Source: JAAYOS01 sp050950785 (GTDB taxonomy: Bacteria > Bacillota > Clostridia > Oscillospirales > JAAYOS01). Taken from it: a stretch of DNA of 64,000 nucleotides. The DNA is taken from positions 1-64,000 of the forward strand of contig JBMNIG010000026.1 in the NCBI GenBank assembly GCA_050950785.1, written 5' to 3'. The notes beneath the pieces were generated by a model that made no database searches, was not told the origin of the DNA, and saw nothing but the letters and a program-made list of their open reading frames with translations. Within the stretch, counting starts at the first letter, position 1, and every line of letters starts with the position of its first letter. A program made the translations under genes and the position numbers. Positions 59,617 through 64,000 of this stretch are shown here, one piece after another.

Positions 59617-61182
59617 TTAATTGTCTTTAACCATGGTGAAGCGTACTGCGATATATGGCCTGCCGGGCAGTTTGATTTCTGCCCTACCGCTGTATGTACT
59701 TTCGAGTTTTTCAACTGTCATGTTCCAGGTATCGATGACTTCAATTTCATACTTTTTGTCGTGAGGCAACATGAAAGAGCGTTTCGCGGGCTGTGCAAAG
59801 CTGAAATAGCATATCATTTTTTCAGCGGCGTGGGACGCCATTGTCCCGTATGGTGTTTCGGTCTGGTAAGTGAACTGTTTGCCCGCAAATCCCCATGGGA
59901 GGTCCCAGTCCATTGGACTATGCGGTTTTGGATCTATATATCCCATTTCTTCGACTATCTTGCGCATGAACGCTATACGAGCCGGGCTTGTTCCCGTCAA
60001 CCAGCCACCTTTGGCCCACCAAAGCACTTCGTCGTCACGAAGGTATGTTTCGCCATGTGTGCAATATCCTCCGCGTACTGTGACATCCCAAAAACGTTTT
60101 GTCATCTCTTCGCCGGTGATGTTGCCCCAGCCGTGATCAATATTACCTTCATAGCAAATCTCGTCTACGACTATGGGCTTTTGCCACTTTTCACGCCATT
60201 TTGCCACAAGTTCTACATGGCTGTGGTAATCGATGCGCTGAATCGAAACGTGGTTTATCCAGCCTTTTGAATGGTCATATAAAGATGTGCAGTTGTGGAT
60301 TGAGCGAAGGTGTTCATAGGGATCCCACTCTACGATCGTGTAGGCCCAATTTTCCCAATCCTGTTCGGTCTTGTTGCGGAACAAATCGAACTCGTTTGCC
60401 ATGCTCCACCAGACGTTGGAAAATGCGCCCAGCCTTGCCACAAGATATCTCAAGTAAAGCTTGATTGCGGGTTCTTCCATTCGACTAAAACCCCATCTGT
60501 CGTAGGGATGGAATATGATTATGTCCGCCTGAATGCCCATATCGCGAAGCTGTGCGACACGCATTTCGAAGTCCCGCCAAAACTCAGGATTGAAACGCGT
60601 GAAGTCAAACTTGTAGTTTGTGTTTTCAACCCCTGCAAAGGACGGACCCGCGCCCTGGAGGTCGTCAACTTTCGCACCTTCAATCAAACCGCCTTCGTAC
60701 GGATAGAAAGGAGGCTCGTTTAGATTGTAAACATAGTGTTTTGGAAAAACACACATACGGATTTTGTTGAAGGGTGAATCTTTCAGAGTTTTTAGTGTCT
60801 GTTCCACTATCTCGGGCTCCTGATGAGTCCAAGCGTATGCGGTGGTGCCAACTGGGTAGAAGGGAGTCCCGTCGTCGTGAGCAAAGTGAAACTTGTTGTG
60901 GACACGCACCGGGCCATGTTCGCCTTGTGCTGCCTCTCCACAGGTAAACTCGCCGGTAACACCGTTGAGTTCATCTACGTTGCATTGTGTTTCGTACTGC
61001 CACACGCCTTCCTTGCATGGCATGAAACGAATTTTGTAAATCCCGTCGCCGTCATAAAAACCGGATACGGTTTGCTTTCTGTTTTTGTAGGAAAATGTTG
61101 CTCTGAGGTCTATGTCGACGAAAGGATTTCCATCTTTGGGACCATTCAAGGTCAACTCAAAAATGTCGTATTTCCGTACCAT
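59617..61182 (-). CDS. intracellular glycoside hydrolase, DUF5060/DUF4038/DUF5605 architecture
   Basis: A 521-residue protein without a signal peptide. Residues 1-80 are a DUF5060 beta domain (YDIFELTLNGPKDGNPFVDIDLRATF, VSGFYDGDGIYKIRFMPCKEGVW). From about 90 to 430 is an apiosidase-like (DUF4038) TIM barrel: FAHDDGTPFYPVGTTAYAWTH, FNKIRMCVFPKHY, with a likely acid/base Glu in WWSMANEFDLF (near 260) and nucleophile Glu in PIVVDEICYEGN (near 340). A beta domain closes the protein. It probably hydrolyses short plant-derived oligosaccharides or glycosides inside the cell. ATG after CGGAG. It follows the FGGY kinase. Confidence 0.85.
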   Translation of the reverse strand: MVRKYDIFELTLNGPKDGNPFVDIDLRATFSYKNRKQTVSGFYDGDGIYKIRFMPCKEGVWQYETQCNVDELNGVTGEFTCGEAAQGEHGPVRVHNKFHFAHDDGTPFYPVGTTAYAWTHQEPEIVEQTLKTLKDSPFNKIRMCVFPKHYVYNLNEPPFYPYEGGLIEGAKVDDLQGAGPSFAGVENTNYKFDFTRFNPEFWRDFEMRVAQLRDMGIQADIIIFHPYDRWGFSRMEEPAIKLYLRYLVARLGAFSNVWWSMANEFDLFRNKTEQDWENWAYTIVEWDPYEHLRSIHNCTSLYDHSKGWINHVSIQRIDYHSHVELVAKWREKWQKPIVVDEICYEGNIDHGWGNITGEEMTKRFWDVTVRGGYCTHGETYLRDDEVLWWAKGGWLTGTSPARIAFMRKIVEEMGYIDPKPHSPMDWDLPWGFAGKQFTYQTETPYGTMASHAAEKMICYFSFAQPAKRSFMLPHDKKYEIEVIDTWNMTVEKLESTYSGRAEIKLPGRPYIAVRFTMVKDN

Positions 61183-61299
61183 GTCACTTCTCCGTTCTAT
61201 GTATATTACTTTTTCTCTATATCCGTTTTCTTATTTAAGCTCAATCTTAAATTGATATATTTAAGTTAAGTTGGTCAAAGGAACTTATAAAACTATTAA

Positions 61300-62829
61300 T
61301 CAGCCTATTATCTGCTTAAGTGCATTCTGCCACCCGGCATAAAGCTTGTCAGCTTTCTCTTTATCAAAGGAAGGAACGTAACTGGCTCCTATGGGACGTA
61401 GATTAATCAGTTCATCCTTTGACTTGAAAAAGCCGGTGGCAAGTCCGGCGATAAAAGCTGCTCCGAGTGCGGAAAGCTCTTCAATTCCGGCTGTGTCTAC
61501 CCTGCACTGCAGAATGCCAGCCTGAAAGTCCATCAAAAATTTGTCTCTGGTTGGTCCTCCATCAACTCGTAGGGCGGTTACAGGTGATGAAATGTCTTCC
61601 TCCATCGCCTTGACTACATCAGCTATCTGGTATGCGATTGCCTCTTCTCCTGCACGTATAAGGTGTGCCAGAGTGGTGCCGGAAGTCATCCCGACAAAGG
61701 CTGCGCGAGCGTCACTTTTCCAGTGAGGTGCGGCAAGACCGGCAAGGGCGGGGACGAGATAGACCCCGGCATTATCCGGAATAGAGGCTGCAATTTTGCC
61801 CGATTGCGAAGCACTTTCAAGGATTCCCAGCCCTTCGCACATCCACTTGGTGATTCCGCCAGTTGTGTTGATGTTGCCCTCAAGGCAGTAACAGACTCCG
61901 GCTTTGGTTCCATATGCAACAGAGGTAACAAGTCCATATGAAGAGCGCTTTGGCTCGGCTCCTATGTTCATCATGACAGAAGAACCGGTCCCATATGTAG
62001 CCTTTACCGAACCTGCATCATAGCAGCACTGACCAAAAAGTGCGGCGTGACTGTCACCAATCATTGAAGCGATTGGAATCCCTGCAGGGATTTTTCCTAC
62101 TGCAGAAGTCACTTCTCCGACGTTGTCACAGAAAATTATTTCAGGTGCCATCGAAAGCGGGATGTTGAATTTGGAAAAAGCCTTTTCATCCCAACTGAGA
62201 TCCTCCAAGTCCATCAATAGCGTTCTCGAGGCATTTGTTATGTCACATTTGTGGACTTTTCCACCTGTCAGTAGGAATAAAAGATAACTGTCGATGGTGC
62301 CGAATGCCAGCTTTCCCTCATCTGCAAGGAATCTGGCATCGGGGACATTGTCCAAAATCCATGAAATTTTAGGTGCTGAGAAAAACGGACTAGGTTCAAG
62401 ACCTGTGGTGCTGCGTAGATAGTCCGTTGTTTCATCATCAAATTCGCAATATGATACAGCTCTGCCATCCTGCCAAACTATAGCGTTGTAAACAGGTTGA
62501 CCTGTTTCCCTGTTCCAAACAAGGACTGTTTCCCGCTGGTTAGTAAGTGCGAAAGAATCCACATCGTTAAATGTAAGCTTGGCACTCTCAAGTGCGCTTA
62601 CAACGGCAGTTTCCAAATTAGCAGCAATTTCGGATGGGTCGTGCTCGACCCATCCAGGTGCAGGATAGTGTTGCGTGTGAGGGATCAAAGATTTAGCAAG
62701 TATTTCAGCCTTTTTAGAGAATATAACAGCTTTTGTCGCAGCAGTAGATTGGTCAATTGCAACGATTACTTTTGTGAAATCGCTTTGTCTTTGTTCGTAT
62801 GATCTGCTATCACTAGTCACTTCAGCCAT
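61300..62829 (-). CDS. FGGY-family carbohydrate kinase (glycerol kinase-like)
   Basis: A 509-residue sugar kinase. The N-terminal ATPase half starts VIVAIDQSTAATKAVIFSK near 22. ALTNQRETVLVWNRETGQPVYNAIVWQDGR near 82-111 resembles glycerol kinases. The second half has YGTGSSVMMNIG, CYCLEGNINTTGGITKW and the ATP-binding VDGGPTRDKFLMDFQAGIL near 425. True glycerol kinases share the WQDGR motif, but the neighbours (transketolase, apiosidase-like hydrolase) point to a ketose or branched ketose such as apulose. ATG 62829 follows GGAGG. It overlaps the transketolase stop. Confidence 0.85.
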   Translation of the reverse strand: MAEVTSDSRSYEQRQSDFTKVIVAIDQSTAATKAVIFSKKAEILAKSLIPHTQHYPAPGWVEHDPSEIAANLETAVVSALESAKLTFNDVDSFALTNQRETVLVWNRETGQPVYNAIVWQDGRAVSYCEFDDETTDYLRSTTGLEPSPFFSAPKISWILDNVPDARFLADEGKLAFGTIDSYLLFLLTGGKVHKCDITNASRTLLMDLEDLSWDEKAFSKFNIPLSMAPEIIFCDNVGEVTSAVGKIPAGIPIASMIGDSHAALFGQCCYDAGSVKATYGTGSSVMMNIGAEPKRSSYGLVTSVAYGTKAGVCYCLEGNINTTGGITKWMCEGLGILESASQSGKIAASIPDNAGVYLVPALAGLAAPHWKSDARAAFVGMTSGTTLAHLIRAGEEAIAYQIADVVKAMEEDISSPVTALRVDGGPTRDKFLMDFQAGILQCRVDTAGIEELSALGAAFIAGLATGFFKSKDELINLRPIGASYVPSFDKEKADKLYAGWQNALKQIIG

Positions 62830-64000
62830 TTGTACACCTCCTGGTGTATTCCGTCGGCACACATTCCGTAATGTTGCAGAATCTCTCGTTCCGAACCACA
62901 TATCATGTCCTCATCGGGTAGAGCGATCATTTTGATCGGAATGCCAAATTCGCTTAGTGTTTCGCATATAGCCGAGCCAAGCCCGCCTGCCTTGACATGC
63001 TCCTCTACAGTAACGATTTTCTCATATTTTTGGGCGGCATAGAATATCGTATCGGTATCAAGGGGTTTTATCGTATGCATATCGAACACGGCAACAGATA
63101 CGCCGTCGCGCATCAACGACTCTGCAGCCAATAGGCTTTCATATACCATAGATCCGCATGCTATTATTGCGGCATCTTTGCCGTCTCTAAGCATTGCAGC
63201 CTTGCCGATCTCCAATTTTTCAGCTGAAGATGGTTCATAGACATCGGGGATAGCTGCGCGTCCGACACGTATGTAGATCGGGCCGTCGTATGAGATTGAT
63301 TTGTCGGCAAGGGCACGTGCGGAATTAGCATCAGCGGGTATCACAACGTTCATGCCCGGAAGTGATCGCAAAGCGGCAATGTCCTGCAGACTGTGGTGAG
63401 TTTGCCCCAGTGCAGCGTATGACAATCCACCGCTAACACCTAACATTTTCACATTTGTTTGGCTGTAAGCCAGATCGACTTTAACCTGCTCATAGCTGCG
63501 TGCAGATAAGAAGCAGGCAGGCGCACAGACAAATGGGACTTTACCGGTGAGAGAGAGACCCGCGGCGATTCCTACTTCGTTTTGCTCCGCAATGCCGACC
63601 TCGATAAATCTTTCAGGGTGGGTTTCCGCAAATTCTCCAAGGACGGCAGATCCCCTGGCATCAGATGTAAGTGCTACGATCCTTTTATCGGAAGATGCGC
63701 GTTCCACAAGCAGGTCTGTGACTGCCTTTCGTGCCGGGATAGGCTTCTTATCTCCATTGGCATTTGCCGGTTTATCTATGAGAACTACTGTCGAGGGGAC
63801 TTGGGTATCCTTATAAAGTGGTTCCTTATCTTTATTAGAAAATGAGCTCTTGATTATGGATTGTCGAACACCTTTTTCAACTTTTTCAGGTGAGAACCTG
63901 TCAAGCTTTAAAGGAGTAGCACCTACTGCGGATGCAGCTTCCATGATCTGTCTGTCAAGCTCATCACAGGCTTGTAGATATTGTTCGTGAGACATTACCC
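62817..64000 (-). CDS. transketolase, C-terminal part (5' end beyond window)
   Basis: At least 392 residues. After a linker (residues about 25-95) come the transketolase pyrimidine-binding domain (ALTSDARGSAVLGEFAETHPERFIEVGIAEQN, LSLTGKVPFVCAPACFLSARSYEQ, GQTHHSLQDIAALRSLPGMNVVIPAD) and the C-terminal domain (AIIACGSMVYESLLAAESL, EEHVKAGGLGSAI). An ATG occurs at 63995, but its first residues, SHEQYLQACDELD, resemble the end of a transketolase N-terminal half, and the frame is open to the edge. I therefore take it as the end of a longer, full-length gene. It transfers two-carbon units between sugar phosphates. Confidence 0.85.
   Translation of the reverse strand, partial: VMSHEQYLQACDELDRQIMEAASAVGATPLKLDRFSPEKVEKGVRQSIIKSSFSNKDKEPLYKDTQVPSTVVLIDKPANANGDKKPIPARKAVTDLLVERASSDKRIVALTSDARGSAVLGEFAETHPERFIEVGIAEQNEVGIAAGLSLTGKVPFVCAPACFLSARSYEQVKVDLAYSQTNVKMLGVSGGLSYAALGQTHHSLQDIAALRSLPGMNVVIPADANSARALADKSISYDGPIYIRVGRAAIPDVYEPSSAEKLEIGKAAMLRDGKDAAIIACGSMVYESLLAAESLMRDGVSVAVFDMHTIKPLDTDTIFYAAQKYEKIVTVEEHVKAGGLGSAICETLSEFGIPIKMIALPDEDMICGSEREILQHYGMCADGIHQEVYKWLK

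Noticed and set aside
1..64000. CRISPR array, prophage, restriction-modification or toxin-antitoxin genes
   Set aside because: I looked for regularly spaced repeats and for the typical protein families and found none in this window.

Overview
The window looks like a chromosomal segment of a strictly anaerobic, Gram-positive Firmicute of class Clostridia. The evidence is a CIRCE/HrcA heat-shock operon, a Firmicute-type LexA with a GAAC/GTTY box, a ydaO-type c-di-AMP riboswitch, a CsaB-type pyruvyl transferase, a GerMN lipoprotein and a citrate synthase of the oxygen-sensitive Re type. No phage, plasmid backbone or CRISPR array is visible. Most of the window is housekeeping sequence. The accessory parts are one decayed IS110 element, dispersed palindromic repeats and two sugar-catabolism clusters.

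Layout. 1-1.7 kb: aroB (cut by the left edge) and aroF, preceded by an aromatic-rich leader peptide and a terminator that together look like an attenuator. 1.7-3.3 kb: frameshifted IS110 element. 3.5-7 kb: SprT-like protein, tRNA-Pro with a decayed tandem copy, ATP-grasp and GNAT enzymes, and a frameshifted small membrane protein. 7.2-12 kb (minus strand): purE, an internally deleted purC, purF, purM, purN and a thymidylate-synthase-like gene. 12.2-17.9 kb: cell-surface polysaccharide genes, including a glycosyltransferase-CsaB fusion and an O-antigen-ligase-like polymerase. 18-31.9 kb: Na/Pi transporter, ZIP transporter, DUF3842, DUF4474, a phosphoesterase, SbcCD, tRNA-Arg(CCG), MsrA, a GerMN lipoprotein and a DUF362 ferredoxin. 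32-34.7 kb: DUF1858 and DUF438/hemerythrin/PAS proteins, a HAD phosphatase and tRNA-Arg(ACG).

34.8-43.1 kb is the most interesting accessory region. It has a LacI regulator, a TIM-barrel protein paired with a DUF6379 protein (the alpha/beta architecture of C-glycoside deglycosidases), an SDR, an MFS transporter, two more sugar isomerase/epimerase-like proteins and a Gfo/Idh/MocA oxidoreductase. This is the toolkit expected for oxidise-then-eliminate cleavage of C-glycosides or related 3-keto-glycosides.

43.3-49.5 kb: DUF4830, lexA, two uncharacterised genes (one carrying repeat-derived codons), metG and tatD. 49.6-51.4 kb: a strong promoter, a c-di-AMP riboswitch and an intrinsic terminator in front of the Re-citrate-synthase-like gene, which suggests c-di-AMP control of carbon entry to 2-oxoglutarate and glutamate. 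51.5-58.4 kb: an SSS symporter, then CIRCE-hrcA-grpE-dnaK-dnaJ. 58.5-64 kb: a DinB-like protein, a frameshifted small protein, and a minus-strand operon of transketolase (cut by the right edge), FGGY kinase and a DUF5060/DUF4038-type glycoside hydrolase, a combination consistent with branched-sugar (possibly D-apiose) use.

Three small loci carry single-base frameshifts (two in homopolymers, one near a TA repeat). They may be real decay or assembly errors. All functions are read from motifs and context. No database search was possible.
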